DNA of 64,000 bases from Roseburia intestinalis L1-82 (GCF_900537995.1 NZ_LR027880.1:3751001-3815000); one strand, 5' to 3'; numbered from the stretch's first letter, positions 9,004-19,260 are shown. Notes: generated from the sequence alone by a model not told the origin. Numbers and translations: made by a program.

Positions 9004-9861
9004 TCACGCCTTACGATAAATCGCCAGATGTTCCGTCATCCATTTTTCCAGTTCCACCACCGCAAAATACATCACCATCGCAAGCAGCGACAGAACGATC
9101 ACACCAACCCACACTAACGTGGTATCCAGAATAGTTCCCGCATAAATGACCATTCTGCCAAGTCCGTGCCCCGATGCGATAAATTCGCCGACGATTGCTC
9201 CCGCAAGCGCCAGTGAAATATTGATTCGGAGGCTTCCAAGCATCCACGGAAGCACTGCCGGAACCACGACTTTTCCAAACACCTGCCATCTGGCAGCCCC
9301 CAGAGAATAAAGTAAGGTTTCCATCGACTCATCCACATTCTCCACCCCGCTGACCGTTGCAAGCGCACAGGATATTACCGTCATTAAAAATGCCAGCATC
9401 ACTTTAGATGAAAAACCGATTCCAAACAGTACAATTAAAATTGGTGCAAGTGCCAGTTTCGGAATTGCATTAAACATCACAAGATACGGCTCAAAAATCT
9501 TTGCAAACGTCTTTGACCACCAGAAGGACAATCCTAAAACTGCGCCGCCCAATGTTCCCGCTAAAAAACCGCCGATCGTCGACATCGAGGTAAAGTAGAT
9601 ATCATATGCAAGATTTTTCTCTTTCCACTGTACGATCGCAGTCTGTGCGATCAGGGACGGTGAGCTCCAGTAATAGTCATCGATCCACCCCAGACGTGCA
9701 CTTACCTCCCAAAACAGCAGGATGGCGACCCCAAGCAGGATACGTCCTGCCCTTATCCCTTTTTTCTGTTTTCTCCGGTGTTTTTCTTCCCGCCTGTCTG
9801 CCTGCATCGCCAAAACGGATTTAGGTTCATAATACTCCACCTCATACGCTTCTTTTTTCAT
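9004..9861 (-). CDS. ABC importer permease (SsuC/ThiX type)
   Basis: This is the inner-membrane subunit of the importer, about 285 residues. It has an unusually charged N-terminal tail (about 40 residues rich in Lys, Arg and Glu) followed by roughly six membrane segments. The permease loop that contacts the ATPase reads ENVDESMETLLYSLGAARWQVFGKVVVP (residues about 170-198, shown here in full only to mark the EAA-like loop) ending before LPWMLGSLR. ATG at 9861 has GGGAGGG 7 bases upstream. The 5' end overlaps the ATPase gene by about 20 bases, which indicates translational coupling. Confidence 0.9.
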   Translation of the reverse strand: MKKEAYEVEYYEPKSVLAMQADRREEKHRRKQKKGIRAGRILLGVAILLFWEVSARLGWIDDYYWSSPSLIAQTAIVQWKEKNLAYDIYFTSMSTIGGFLAGTLGGAVLGLSFWWSKTFAKIFEPYLVMFNAIPKLALAPILIVLFGIGFSSKVMLAFLMTVISCALATVSGVENVDESMETLLYSLGAARWQVFGKVVVPAVLPWMLGSLRINISLALAGAIVGEFIASGHGLGRMVIYAGTILDTTLVWVGVIVLSLLAMVMYFAVVELEKWMTEHLAIYRKA

Positions 9862-10672
9862 CACTCATCCCTCCCATCAAGTGCTGTTTCAGATCCCAGA
9901 AATCCGTCTCCAGCATATCTTCCTGTTTTCTTGGCCGTTTCAAATGAACGGTAATTTTTTCTTTCACATACCCCGGACGACCGGAAAATACATAGATGAT
10001 ATCTGACAGATAAATTGCCTCATCCATATCATGTGTCACAAATAAAACCGTCTTATGAAAATCTTCCCAGATCTCTAACAGCCAGTTCTGCATAGACTGT
10101 CTCGTCTGCGCATCCAATGCACCAAACGGTTCATCTAACAGGATAATTTCCCTGTCATACAAAAGTGTGCGGAGGAGCGCCGCTCTCTGCCTCATTCCAC
10201 CGGACAGCTCGCACGGATAATTTTTCTCAAATCCCGAAAGTCCGTACTTTTCCATCAGTGGCAGTGCCTGTTTTCTCGCTTCCCGCTTCGGCACGCCCTT
10301 TATCTCAAGTCCCAAAATAATATTGTCGATGATCGTACGCCACGGGAGAAGCATATCTTTTTGCAGCATATATCCAACGTAACCTTTTTCCCCTAAAATG
10401 CTTTTTTCTCCAATCGTAATATCTCCCGATGTCGGCGGCAGAAGTCCCGCCACAATATTAAATAACGTCGACTTCCCACACCCGCTCGGCCCAATGATCG
10501 ACACAAATTTTCCATGCGGTATCAAAATATCGACCGGACGGAGAACCTGACGCATCTCTCCATTATTATAAAAACTTTTTGTAATGCCCGAAATTTTTAT
10601 ATCATGAAGCGATGCTTCATGATCGTGATCTACACTCGCTTCGCTCGGCAGTCTTTTTATATCATAAGCCAT
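9842..10672 (-). CDS. ABC importer ATPase (SsuB/TauB/ThiZ type)
   Basis: The 276-residue nucleotide-binding subunit powers the importer. Visible motifs are Walker A GPSGCGKST (about residue 60), the Q-loop region GYMLQKDMLLPW, the signature LSGGMRQRAALLRTL and Walker B IILLDEPFGALD, followed by the H-loop FVTHDMDEA. The family handles sulfonates, nitrate or thiamine precursors. It is the first gene of the operon. No thiamine or other known riboswitch fold is visible in the 150 bases upstream, so vitamin-type regulation is not supported. The ribosome site before the ATG is weak. Confidence 0.92.
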   Translation of the reverse strand: MAYDIKRLPSEASVDHDHEASLHDIKISGITKSFYNNGEMRQVLRPVDILIPHGKFVSIIGPSGCGKSTLFNIVAGLLPPTSGDITIGEKSILGEKGYVGYMLQKDMLLPWRTIIDNIILGLEIKGVPKREARKQALPLMEKYGLSGFEKNYPCELSGGMRQRAALLRTLLYDREIILLDEPFGALDAQTRQSMQNWLLEIWEDFHKTVLFVTHDMDEAIYLSDIIYVFSGRPGYVKEKITVHLKRPRKQEDMLETDFWDLKQHLMGGMSDEKRSV

Positions 10673-10747
10673 ACTGACAGCTTCTTTAATCTATTCTTAT
10701 TCTAATATATTCCGGTCTGGTACACTTTGACATATCGTTCTGAAAAC

Positions 10748-10792
10748 AAGAAAATCCGGAAACAAAGATTTCTCTCCATTTCCGGATTTCTG
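10748..10792 (-). terminator. Terminator of the corA-type gene
   Basis: AAATCCGGAAA / TTTCCGGATTT is a perfect 11-bp stem. On the minus strand it is followed by T-rich sequence, and it lies about 40 bases past the stop at 10831. It may also insulate the ABC importer. Confidence 0.75.
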
Positions 10793-10830
10793 TCAAACAT
10801 ATTTTATTTTACGCGCAGAATCTCTCCTGC

Positions 10831-11706
10831 TTACAGCATTTTCTTTTTCTTAAAATAAATGATCTCTCCCGCAATGATGCAGATGCTGACTACAATAACG
10901 ACCGGATACGCATATTTCCATCCGAACTCCGGCATATTTGGAAAGTTCATGCCATACCATCCGGCAATCAGGGTCAGTGGGAGAAATATCGTCGTTACTA
11001 CCGTTAAGATACTCATGACCTTATTCTGCTGTACATCGATCAGTGACTGGTATAACTCACGGATCTGTACTAAATATTCCCGCAAGAGTTCCACATGATC
11101 ATGCAGGCGTTCCACACGGTTTGCATAAAGCTGCCAGAGCGATCGCTCCTTGTCTGTCAGTATCTGTCCGAAATCACTCTGCATGGCATCTGCCAGATTG
11201 ACAAGCTGCTCATAATATGCATGATATGCCGAAAAACGTTTCCTGTACTGCAGAATGATCTCATAGAAATGCTCCGGGATCTTTTTTAAAAGCTCTTCCT
11301 CAATGGAGGCTAATTTTTCCTCCTGCTGCTGCAGATAGATCACATCATCCTCGATCAGCATCTCAAAAATCATAACGAGGAACTGATGCATGCTGCACTC
11401 TGTGGGTATAATTTTTTCCAGCCTTCCAAGACACGTCTTTAGGAAACTGCCATCCTCGATCAACAGCAGTTCTTCGCCTCTCAGATAAAATCCAAATACG
11501 ATATACGTCACTCTGCCCTTTAGGGCACGCGGTATCTTCATCGTCCCAAACAGGCAGTCCCCGTAACTTTCTGCCTTGCAGTACTGTACCGGATTCATGC
11601 TGCGGAACAAATTCCGTTTATGTGGATACGCACCCTCTAATTCCTTAAACTCAGACAATTCCATCAGACAGATTTTCTTTTCACTGTTTAGATAATATTC
11701 CTGCAT
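10831..11706 (-). CDS. CorA-like magnesium/divalent cation transporter
   Basis: The 291-residue product has a long cytoplasmic N-terminal part with coiled helices (about 100-240). Two membrane segments lie near the end: TVVTTIFLPLTLIAGWYGMNF, which carries the CorA signature GMN, and YPVVIVVSICIIAGEIIYF, before a Lys-rich tail. CorA proteins form pentameric channels that take up Mg2+ (or Co2+). The loop after GMN reads PNMPEFGW, close to the usual acidic MPEL loop. The start lies 3 bases after the stop of the upstream cytidylate-kinase-like gene, so the two are cotranscribed. Confidence 0.9.
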   Translation of the reverse strand: MQEYYLNSEKKICLMELSEFKELEGAYPHKRNLFRSMNPVQYCKAESYGDCLFGTMKIPRALKGRVTYIVFGFYLRGEELLLIEDGSFLKTCLGRLEKIIPTECSMHQFLVMIFEMLIEDDVIYLQQQEEKLASIEEELLKKIPEHFYEIILQYRKRFSAYHAYYEQLVNLADAMQSDFGQILTDKERSLWQLYANRVERLHDHVELLREYLVQIRELYQSLIDVQQNKVMSILTVVTTIFLPLTLIAGWYGMNFPNMPEFGWKYAYPVVIVVSICIIAGEIIYFKKKKML

Positions 11707-11709
11707 ATT

Positions 11710-12312
11710 TTATTTTACCAATTTTGCGATCACTTTCACCAGATCCTCGATATTGGCACCGGAAGTATTGATGCACAGGTCATAATTTAACTTCTCGCCC
11801 CAGGTCTGTCCGGTAAAGAACTGATAATATTTGGAACGTCTCTTATCCACATCCTGAATATGACGTCTCAGCTCTTTGTCTGTAAAATGTTCCTGCTCCG
11901 GTGCACGCTTTCTGCATCGCTCCATGCGCGATTCCATATCTGCATAAATAAACAGGCGCAGCGGCTTTTTGTCGCGCAGGATATAATCTGCACTTCTTCC
12001 GACGATCACACAGTCTGAATTCTCCGCGAGTTCCTGTACTAACAGGCTCTGTTCTCTGTAAATCGCATTGTTCTGTTCCATCACAGGATCCGCGCCCATA
12101 TAAAAAGTTCTTCCGATCGTAATCGGCATCAGGGCAGTCGGACCATTTTCCATTACATGCTGCACATAACCTTCTGCAAGTTCGGTTCTCTTTGCAATCT
12201 CTGTTATAATCTCGTTATCATAATAGGCAATTCCAAGTTCATCGGAAAGTCTCTTTCCAACCTCTCGTCCGCCACTGCCAAATTCACGTCCGATTGTTAT
12301 AATTTTTCCCAT
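11710..12312 (-). CDS. Cytidylate kinase-like family protein
   Basis: This is a 200-residue P-loop NMP-kinase-type protein. The ITIGREFGSGGREVGKRL loop is the family's Walker A variant (GSGGREVG), and VIVGRSADYIL and the Lys/Arg-rich lid (RCRKRAPEQEHFTD) follow. It belongs to the cytidylate-kinase-like group found widely in clostridia, whose substrate is not settled; it is not the housekeeping Cmk. ATG at 12312 is chosen because AGGAG sits 9 bases upstream; an ATG 8 codons earlier lies on the wrong side of that site. It heads an operon with the CorA-like gene and has a promoter at 12350-12379. Confidence 0.85.
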   Translation of the reverse strand: MGKIITIGREFGSGGREVGKRLSDELGIAYYDNEIITEIAKRTELAEGYVQHVMENGPTALMPITIGRTFYMGADPVMEQNNAIYREQSLLVQELAENSDCVIVGRSADYILRDKKPLRLFIYADMESRMERCRKRAPEQEHFTDKELRRHIQDVDKRRSKYYQFFTGQTWGEKLNYDLCINTSGANIEDLVKVIAKLVK

Positions 12313-12349
12313 ATGTATCATCTCCTGATTCATCATTTTCTATAAGTAA

Positions 12350-12379
12350 ACTATAGCACTTTCCCGCGTTAACGTCCAA
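12350..12379 (-). promoter_or_regulatory. Promoter for the cytidylate-kinase-like / corA operon
   Basis: The minus strand reads TTGGAC, 18 bases, TATAGT, about 38 bases upstream of the ATG at 12312. Confidence 0.5.
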
Positions 12380-12388
12380 TTCTATTTT

Positions 12389-15300
12389 CTAATCAACACT
12401 CTTTAACGACTCTGTCATACTGATCGCATCAATTTTCTTTCGCATCAGCCGGTCCACAAACCAGGTAAACACCAGAGTCAGCACCACACTATATACAAAG
12501 CTGATCGGTTTTACATGTACATCAAAGGCCACCATATCCACGACAATCTGGCTCATGACAAACCGGTGCAAAAATACACCGAGCACAAGCCCTGCAAGTG
12601 CGCCGAGAAATGTCAGAATCGTATTTTCCCGGAACACATATGCGGCTGTCTCATTTTCGTAAAACCCGAGCACCTCGATCGTTGCGATCTCGCACACACG
12701 CTCCGTAATATTAATATTTGTCAGGTTATATAAAACGATAAAAGCAAGTCCCGCTGCACACAAAATAATGACCACAACGATCAGATCCATACTGCCCATC
12801 ATGCCAGAAAAACGTTCCATGTCATCCTGTGAAATATTGACCGCTGCCACATCCGACATTGCCATCAGGGATGTTCCAAGCAGATGTGCATCTGTGCCCT
12901 CAGAAACACACACAAATGCGTTTTTGTATTCCGGTTCCGTTTTCATCTGTTCTTCATAAGTATCCGCAGACAAATAGACATAATTATATACAAAATTTTC
13001 ACACAGCCCGCTTACCGTCACGGATATGGTTTTCATGTCGGAATCCTGCAGCGTCACGGTATCTCCGGTCTTTATCCCAAGTTCATCTGCCACTTTTGCG
13101 GAAATAACCGCCTCTCCCTTTTTCGGGAATGTGATCGGTACTCCTTTTTCCGTATGCAAATTGACAAACGGCGTCATATCCGAATCCGGATCTGCAATGA
13201 TAAGGCTGACGGATTTTGTCTTTTCACTGCCAACTAAATCCATGCTCTTTTCTGCCACAAACACAGATTTTTCCACACCGTCCTGTTCTTTGCTTTCCAG
13301 TTCACTTTTTTGCTCCGGTGTGACGGACGATGAATAAGTCACACCGATATCATAGGTCTGGATCTGTGTATACTGCTGCGTCACAATTCCCGTCACAGAA
13401 TCCCTCACCCCAAATCCGGTCACCAAAAGTGCGCTGCATCCGCTGATGCCTGCGACCATCATGAAAAACCGCTTTTTATACCGGAAAATATTCCGCATGG
13501 AAACCTTCTGCAAAAATTTAAGCCTCTTCCATACAAACGGTATATATTCAAGGAATACACGTTTCCCGGCTTTCGGTGTTTTCGGACGCATCAGCTCTGC
13601 CGCAACCTCCGTCAGTTCGCGGCGGACAGACACAAAGGTTGTACCGATAGAACAAAGCAGTGATACGATCACGGAAATGACTGCTAATTTCCAGTCAAAC
13701 ACATAAACCAGGGAATCCATCTTATAGAGCATGCCGTATGCATACCAGATCACTTTCGGGAATAAAAATGTCCCAAGTGCAAATCCGGCCACACATCCGG
13801 TCAGCGCCGCGGAGCCGGAATAAAACATATATTTTGCCATAATGGTATGTTCACTGTAGCCGAGTGCCTTTAACACACCGATCTGTGTCCGCTGTTCCTC
13901 CACCATACGGTTCATCGTCGTCACACACACAAGTGCCGCTACCAGAAAGAAGAAGATCGGAAATACATCGGCAACTCCGTCCACGATACCGGAATCGCTC
14001 TCAAAGCAGACATACCCAACATTGGTATCGCGTCCGAGCACATAGGTATCAGGATCTTTTAATTCCTTTAAAGTTTTCTCGCCATCACTGATCTTTTTCT
14101 CCGCTTTTTCTATTTCCTCATTGTAAGTTGAAAGTCCGTCCTCATATTCCTTTTTCCCATCTTCATACTGCGTTTTCGCATCGGATAATTCTGCTTCCTT
14201 TTCTGCTATCTGTGTTTTGGACTCTTCCAACTGTTTTTTCGCTTTTGCAATGGCGCTCTTTCCGCTCTCGATCTGCTTTTGGGCTTCCGCGATCTGCGCT
14301 CTTCCATCTGCAATCTGTGCCTTTGCATCTGCAATCTGTGATCCTGCATCCGCTAATGCATCTCCCGAAGAAAAACTGCCTGCCGCACCATTTCCCTGAT
14401 CTCCATTTTCGGAAAAAAGCCCCTCAGAAATTCCGTTCAATGCTTTCTGGATCTGTCCGACTCCCTGCGCATAACCGATTCCAAGTGCAACTTCCGCCTG
14501 ATCTAACTGTGTCTCTTTCTCCTGAATCGCCTTTTCTGCTTCCGTCAGTTCTGCCTCTTTTTTTTCTAATTCATCCGGGGCATATTCCAATTTTTTCTTT
14601 GCATCTGCAAGCTGCTTTTCGCCGTCTTCGATCTGGCTTTTTGCATCTTCTAATTGTTTTTTTGCATCATCAAGCTGGCTCTTTGTCTCCTCTTTTTTCT
14701 CTGCAAGCTGTTTTTTTCCATCTGCAAGTTTTGTCTCTGCCTCCGAACGCACTGTCTGATAACGCTCTGCTGCAAGATCCTCCGTCAGTGCTTCCCACGC
14801 ATCCTGTTTTTGTTCTATGTAAGCATCATATTCTTCACTGTACAAAGGAAAATCGCAGGCAAATTTCACATAAACTTCCGTATAATAATCGTCTGCAAAT
14901 CCTTCCGGCAAAAGATAGACAAATCCGCTCACCCTGCCATTGCCAAGCGACGTACTTCCGCGTTCAAACTGCGAATACAGAGGAGACTGCACGATTCCGG
15001 TGATCTTATACTCGCGGTTTGAAAAATGTTCCAGATCGTCCTCGTCATTGCCGTCGGACAATTTGATCGTTTTTCCAATCATGGATGCGCCGTAAAGATT
15101 AGAGTCCACCACACACTCCCCTGCATTTTCCGGCAATTCGCCGTCCACAAGCACCAGCCGGTTAACATCCTCTGTGATGCTGTGCATTTTTAGCACGCGC
15201 TCTTTGCCGCCGCTCTCACAGATAATGTCAAACGTGACTGCTCCCTCTGCCGCTTTTACATCTTTTTGTTTTTTTATGGTCTCTACTTCATCCTCGGAAA

Positions 15301-15502
15301 AACCGACCGTGGAGATCAGGCGGTAGTCGTAAAGAGCTGTCTTATCAAAATAACGCTGCGCCGTTTTTAACATGGCAGGCTGTGTGACCTTCAGTCCTGC
15401 AAAAAATCCGACACCCAATGCAACGATCGCCAGGATAGCGAGAAAACGGCCGAGACTTTCCTTTATTTCCCTGAATGTTGATTTCCAAATCATTGATCTC
15501 AT
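12389..15502 (-). CDS. FtsX-type ABC permease with long coiled-coil insertion
   Basis: The product has 1037 residues. One membrane helix lies near residues 18-38, then an extracellular region, with two FtsX domains (about 505-640 and 900-1030), each with several membrane segments. Between the first helix and the first FtsX domain lies a long Lys/Glu/Ala/Gln-rich coiled coil (about 240-480) made of short repeats such as AKKQLEDAKSQIEDG. Permeases of this shape form exporters or mechanotransducers with a MacB/LolD-type ATPase. That ATPase gene ends 6 bases upstream. Two Met codons three apart (15502 and 15493) could start it; neither has a strong ribosome site, consistent with coupling to the ATPase. 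Confidence 0.88.
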   Translation of the reverse strand: MRSMIWKSTFREIKESLGRFLAILAIVALGVGFFAGLKVTQPAMLKTAQRYFDKTALYDYRLISTVGFSEDEVETIKKQKDVKAAEGAVTFDIICESGGKERVLKMHSITEDVNRLVLVDGELPENAGECVVDSNLYGASMIGKTIKLSDGNDEDDLEHFSNREYKITGIVQSPLYSQFERGSTSLGNGRVSGFVYLLPEGFADDYYTEVYVKFACDFPLYSEEYDAYIEQKQDAWEALTEDLAAERYQTVRSEAETKLADGKKQLAEKKEETKSQLDDAKKQLEDAKSQIEDGEKQLADAKKKLEYAPDELEKKEAELTEAEKAIQEKETQLDQAEVALGIGYAQGVGQIQKALNGISEGLFSENGDQGNGAAGSFSSGDALADAGSQIADAKAQIADGRAQIAEAQKQIESGKSAIAKAKKQLEESKTQIAEKEAELSDAKTQYEDGKKEYEDGLSTYNEEIEKAEKKISDGEKTLKELKDPDTYVLGRDTNVGYVCFESDSGIVDGVADVFPIFFFLVAALVCVTTMNRMVEEQRTQIGVLKALGYSEHTIMAKYMFYSGSAALTGCVAGFALGTFLFPKVIWYAYGMLYKMDSLVYVFDWKLAVISVIVSLLCSIGTTFVSVRRELTEVAAELMRPKTPKAGKRVFLEYIPFVWKRLKFLQKVSMRNIFRYKKRFFMMVAGISGCSALLVTGFGVRDSVTGIVTQQYTQIQTYDIGVTYSSSVTPEQKSELESKEQDGVEKSVFVAEKSMDLVGSEKTKSVSLIIADPDSDMTPFVNLHTEKGVPITFPKKGEAVISAKVADELGIKTGDTVTLQDSDMKTISVTVSGLCENFVYNYVYLSADTYEEQMKTEPEYKNAFVCVSEGTDAHLLGTSLMAMSDVAAVNISQDDMERFSGMMGSMDLIVVVIILCAAGLAFIVLYNLTNINITERVCEIATIEVLGFYENETAAYVFRENTILTFLGALAGLVLGVFLHRFVMSQIVVDMVAFDVHVKPISFVYSVVLTLVFTWFVDRLMRKKIDAISMTESLKSVD

Positions 15503-15508
15503 AACCGT

Positions 15509-16213
15509 CTACCACTCTATATCTGCAATGTCTACAATGTGTTCATTTTTTTCCATGGAAACGACTGTGCCGCTCTTTACCGTGATGATGCGGTCCGCCA
15601 TCGCTGTAAGTGCCTGGTTATGCGTGATGACCACGACTGTTTTTCCATTTTCGCGGCAGGTGTCCTGCAATAATTTTAAAACCGCTTTTCCGGTATTATA
15701 ATCGAGAGCTCCGGTTGGCTCATCGCAGAGCAGAAGTTTCGGGTTTTTTGCAAGCGCACGCGCGATCGCGACACGCTGCTGTTCTCCACCGGAAAGCTGT
15801 GCCGGGAAATTTGACAGACGGTCTTTTAACCCGACTTCCTCAAGCACTGTCGGCGCCGGAAGCGGATCTTTACAGATCTGCGCCGCAAGCTCTACATTTT
15901 CAAGTGCTGTCAGGTTCTGCACGAGATTGTAAAACTGGAACACAAATCCGATGTCGAAACGCCGGTATGAGGTGAGCTGTTTTTTGTCATAGTTTGAGAT
16001 TTCCTGTCCGTCTAAGAATACCTGTCCGTTGGTTAAGGTATCCATTCCTCCTAATATATTTAAAATCGTCGTTTTGCCGGCACCGGATGCACCGACGATG
16101 ACGCAGAATTCTCCTTTTTCGATCTCAAAATTGACGTCATGGAGGGCGGTGATGTCGAGTTCGCCGGTGTGGTAGATTTTGCCGACGTTGGAAAATGTTA
16201 CGAATGATGGCAT
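15509..16213 (-). CDS. ABC transporter ATPase (MacB/LolD type)
   Basis: This 234-residue ATPase has Walker [10 protein letters not shown] near residue 43, signature [15 protein letters not shown], Walker [13 protein letters not shown] and H-loop VVITHNQAL. It pairs with the FtsX-type permease 6 bases downstream. The family drives export of antimicrobial peptides, lipoproteins or mechanically coupled periplasmic work; the role here is not readable. ATG at 16213 has GAGAGGA about 9 bases upstream. The 5' leader folds into a hairpin (16240-16292). Confidence 0.92.
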   Translation of the reverse strand: MPSFVTFSNVGKIYHTGELDITALHDVNFEIEKGEFCVIVGASGAGKTTILNILGGMDTLTNGQVFLDGQEISNYDKKQLTSYRRFDIGFVFQFYNLVQNLTALENVELAAQICKDPLPAPTVLEEVGLKDRLSNFPAQLSGGEQQRVAIARALAKNPKLLLCDEPTGALDYNTGKAVLKLLQDTCRENGKTVVVITHNQALTAMADRIITVKSGTVVSMEKNEHIVDIADIEW

Positions 16214-16239
16214 GGGTGGTGTCCTCTCTTGTGGGGTGT

Positions 16240-16292
16240 AGAAACGATAAGGTTTTGTTGGCGGGCCTGCCTGCGGAACTTTACCGTTTCTG
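16240..16292 (-). other. Hairpin in the 5' leader of the ABC ATPase mRNA
   Basis: AGAAACG and CGTTTCT pair over about 50 bases with an inner AAGGTT/AACTTT stem and a GC-rich loop. It lies 30 bases upstream of the start codon. It could affect translation, but no known riboswitch is recognised. Confidence 0.35.
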
Positions 16293-16342
16293 CATCTTTG
16301 TTGTTCGGTATTGTGTATTGTTGCTATAGCAAGTGTAGACCG

Positions 16343-16456
16343 TCAGGGATTATTTTGCAAATAAAATGTTTCTAAAAAATCCGGCAGTTCCTTCGATACA
16401 TCATCCGCAAATCCGCTGACGATCATGGAGCGCGCCTCAGACCATTTTCCGCGCAT
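16343..16456 (-). CDS. Possible 37-aa ORF or gene remnant
   Basis: On the minus strand an ATG at 16456 opens 37 codons (begins MRGKWSEARSMIVSGFADD, ends LQNNP) to TGA. The amino-acid pattern is amphipathic and looks coding, but there is no ribosome binding site and the frame is open only about 13 codons further upstream to a TAG inside an inverted repeat. It could be a tiny gene, the 3' end of a lost gene or chance. It occupies most of the 378-base gap between the ABC ATPase and enolase. Confidence 0.2.
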   Translation of the reverse strand: MRGKWSEARSMIVSGFADDVSKELPDFLETFYLQNNP

Positions 16457-16470
16457 CCCGCCCGGAGGGC

Positions 16471-16509
16471 TTTTTAATTCATAGGACGTACTTTCCTATG
16501 AATTAAAAA
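16471..16509. repeat. Perfect 16-bp inverted repeat
   Basis: TTTTTAATTCATAGGA and TCCTATGAATTAAAAA flank a 7-base loop. The A/T ends make it a possible two-way terminator. It overlaps the T-run of the enolase terminator. Confidence 0.7.
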
Positions 16510-16547
16510 AGAACGCCAAAAGCCATCCCTGACCTTTCGCGTTCTTT
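16501..16547 (-). terminator. Terminator of enolase
   Basis: On the minus strand AAAGAACGC / GCGTTCTTT forms a 9-bp stem with a 22-base loop, followed by TTTTAATT. It begins 45 bases after the enolase stop. Confidence 0.75.
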
Positions 16548-16591
16548 CCATGAGATAGAGGAGAAAATAAACTATAATGTGCGTAAATTCC

Positions 16592-18000
<1,409 letters not shown>

Positions 18001-18007
18001 ATCGTTC

Positions 18008-18036
18008 AGTATACCGAACATCAATTAAAAAAACAA
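18008..18036 (-). promoter_or_regulatory. Enolase promoter
   Basis: The minus strand reads TTGTTT, 17 bases, TATACT. The -10 box lies inside a second near-palindrome (GTTCGGTATACTGAAC). The leader to the enolase start is about 115 bases. Confidence 0.5.
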
Positions 18037-18106
18037 GAAGAAAAATTGAGACTCTTTCTCACTTTCTCTTCTTGTTTTCTCTGATGATTCAACTTTCCCC
18101 ACTTCA

Positions 18107-18928
18107 TCAGCTTCCCTTAATTTTAAATCTTGCCGCACAATCTCCCTGTTTTCTGTTACAGATCTCCGCGATCACTTTTACCCAATCATCCGGATAAACC
18201 GCAAGCAGTTCTTCGTGCTGCAGATCCAGTTCATGCAGGATCGGTCCTGCAAAATGTTTTTTGTAACGCGCACGATATTTTTCACCCATTTTAAGGGCAT
18301 ATAAAATATGTATCTGCGTTCCGGACGGGTCGATCTGATCCGGCAGCGGTGTAATGAGGTCTGAGTAAAACTGATTTTCGACGCTTCTTTTTGTAATATG
18401 GCTCATATCGACATCCGGCGTCTTTATCATATCCATAAACGCTCTGATATAGCCATTGTCCTCCGCCAGCATCTTGTCCATTTTCTTTTTCATGAAAGGA
18501 ATTTTCATCTCACCATTCGCGATAAACGGATAAAAAACCGGCATCATCAGTTTCGTCATCAGCTTTGCCAAAAACTTTCCCGACTGGTCTAAATCGGAAC
18601 CACCTAAAATACCATACTCCATGTGGATATTTCCGCGTGCTGCAAGCAGTCCGACAAAAGAACCGCCCAGTGAACAGCCATATGCGGCACAGATATGTCC
18701 GCCAAATTCTTTCTTTATATACTGTTCAATTTTTTCCGTTTCCTCCGTCATCGTCGGAAACTCTGTCTGTTCCGTCTCATCAAACCCGTCATAGGAAACG
18801 CATGCCACCCTAAAATATTCTTCCAACGGCTCTATTACTTTTCCAAAATTGCCCTTCCAGTGACAACAGGTCCCGGGGAAAAGAAAAATAACCGGTTTTT
18901 CTTTCTCACCAAAACAATATACTTTCAT
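18107..18928 (-). CDS. Alpha/beta hydrolase fold protein
   Basis: The 273-residue product starts with a beta strand and an oxyanion-type loop (KPVIFLFPGTCCHW). The nucleophile elbow is GCSLGG near residue 85, and an Asp-containing and a His-containing segment (LDLQHEELL near 245) can complete a Ser-Asp-His triad. It is soluble and has no signal peptide. The substrate is unknown; it may be an esterase or lipase-like enzyme. ATG at 18928 has AAGGTGG 6 bases upstream. It has its own promoter with an operator-like inverted repeat that is almost the same as the one before enolase, implying shared control. Confidence 0.8.
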   Translation of the reverse strand: MKVYCFGEKEKPVIFLFPGTCCHWKGNFGKVIEPLEEYFRVACVSYDGFDETEQTEFPTMTEETEKIEQYIKKEFGGHICAAYGCSLGGSFVGLLAARGNIHMEYGILGGSDLDQSGKFLAKLMTKLMMPVFYPFIANGEMKIPFMKKKMDKMLAEDNGYIRAFMDMIKTPDVDMSHITKRSVENQFYSDLITPLPDQIDPSGTQIHILYALKMGEKYRARYKKHFAGPILHELDLQHEELLAVYPDDWVKVIAEICNRKQGDCAARFKIKGS

Positions 18929-18961
18929 AGGATTCCACCTTCTTTAAAATGCTTCTCATTT

Positions 18962-18979
18962 GTTAGTTACTTCTAACTA
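18962..18979 (-). promoter_or_regulatory. Operator-like inverted repeat, copy 2 (hydrolase promoter)
   Basis: GTTAGTTACTTCTAACTA on the plus strand; on the minus strand TAGTTA, 4 bases, TAACTA is a perfect inverted repeat. It begins 5 bases after the -10 box, over the likely transcription start, the usual place for a repressor site. Confidence 0.6.
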
Positions 18980-18984
18980 TTTTT

Positions 18985-19013
18985 ATGATAGCACTTGTAT
19001 CGGGTGGTGTAAA
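18985..19013 (-). promoter_or_regulatory. Promoter of the alpha/beta hydrolase gene
   Basis: The minus strand reads TTTACA, 17 bases, TATCAT, followed directly by the operator-like repeat. Confidence 0.6.
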
Positions 19014-19051
19014 GTCATTCTGTTTTGGAGTGATTCTTCTGTAACCTCACA

Positions 19052-19260
19052 GTTACTGTTCACACATACTGTGTGAGCAGTAACGATTACAGCCTATTTT
19101 AAATGCATCTTCGATGCATGGGGCTGTAATCTGGCATGATATAGTCTTTGGCGCACAGCTTGACAGCAAGTGTCAAGCTTGCGAGTGAACAGTAACACCT
19201 CACATACTTTAGTTTCTGGCTCACAGCCTGACAACAGGTGTCAAGCTTGCGAATAATCCG
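19052..19260. repeat. Hairpin-rich intergenic repeat
   Basis: Several perfect stems are packed in about 150 bases: GTTACTG/CAGTAAC enclosing CACAC/GTGTG (19052-19084), GATTACAGCC/GGCTGTAATC enclosing ATGCATC/GATGCAT (19085-19131), and AGCTTGACA/TGTCAAGCT (19157-19179). GTTACTGTTCAC at 19052-19063 also pairs exactly with GTGAACAGTAAC at 19185-19196. The AGC-TGACA hairpin unit is repeated 68 bp further (19225), and that copy runs into the last codons of the beta-mannosidase gene. No terminator-like T-run is present. It resembles a REP- or MITE-like element rather than a gene. Confidence 0.65.

Noticed and set aside
10673..10747. Possible thiamine (TPP) riboswitch before the SsuB/ThiZ-type operon
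   Set aside because: The interval is too short and lacks the CUGAGA and related core motifs.
14128..15003. 291-codon plus-strand ORF opposite the FtsX coiled coil
   Set aside because: Antisense shadow of a Lys/Glu/Ala-rich repeat; composition (Phe, Leu, His, Pro rich) is not protein-like.
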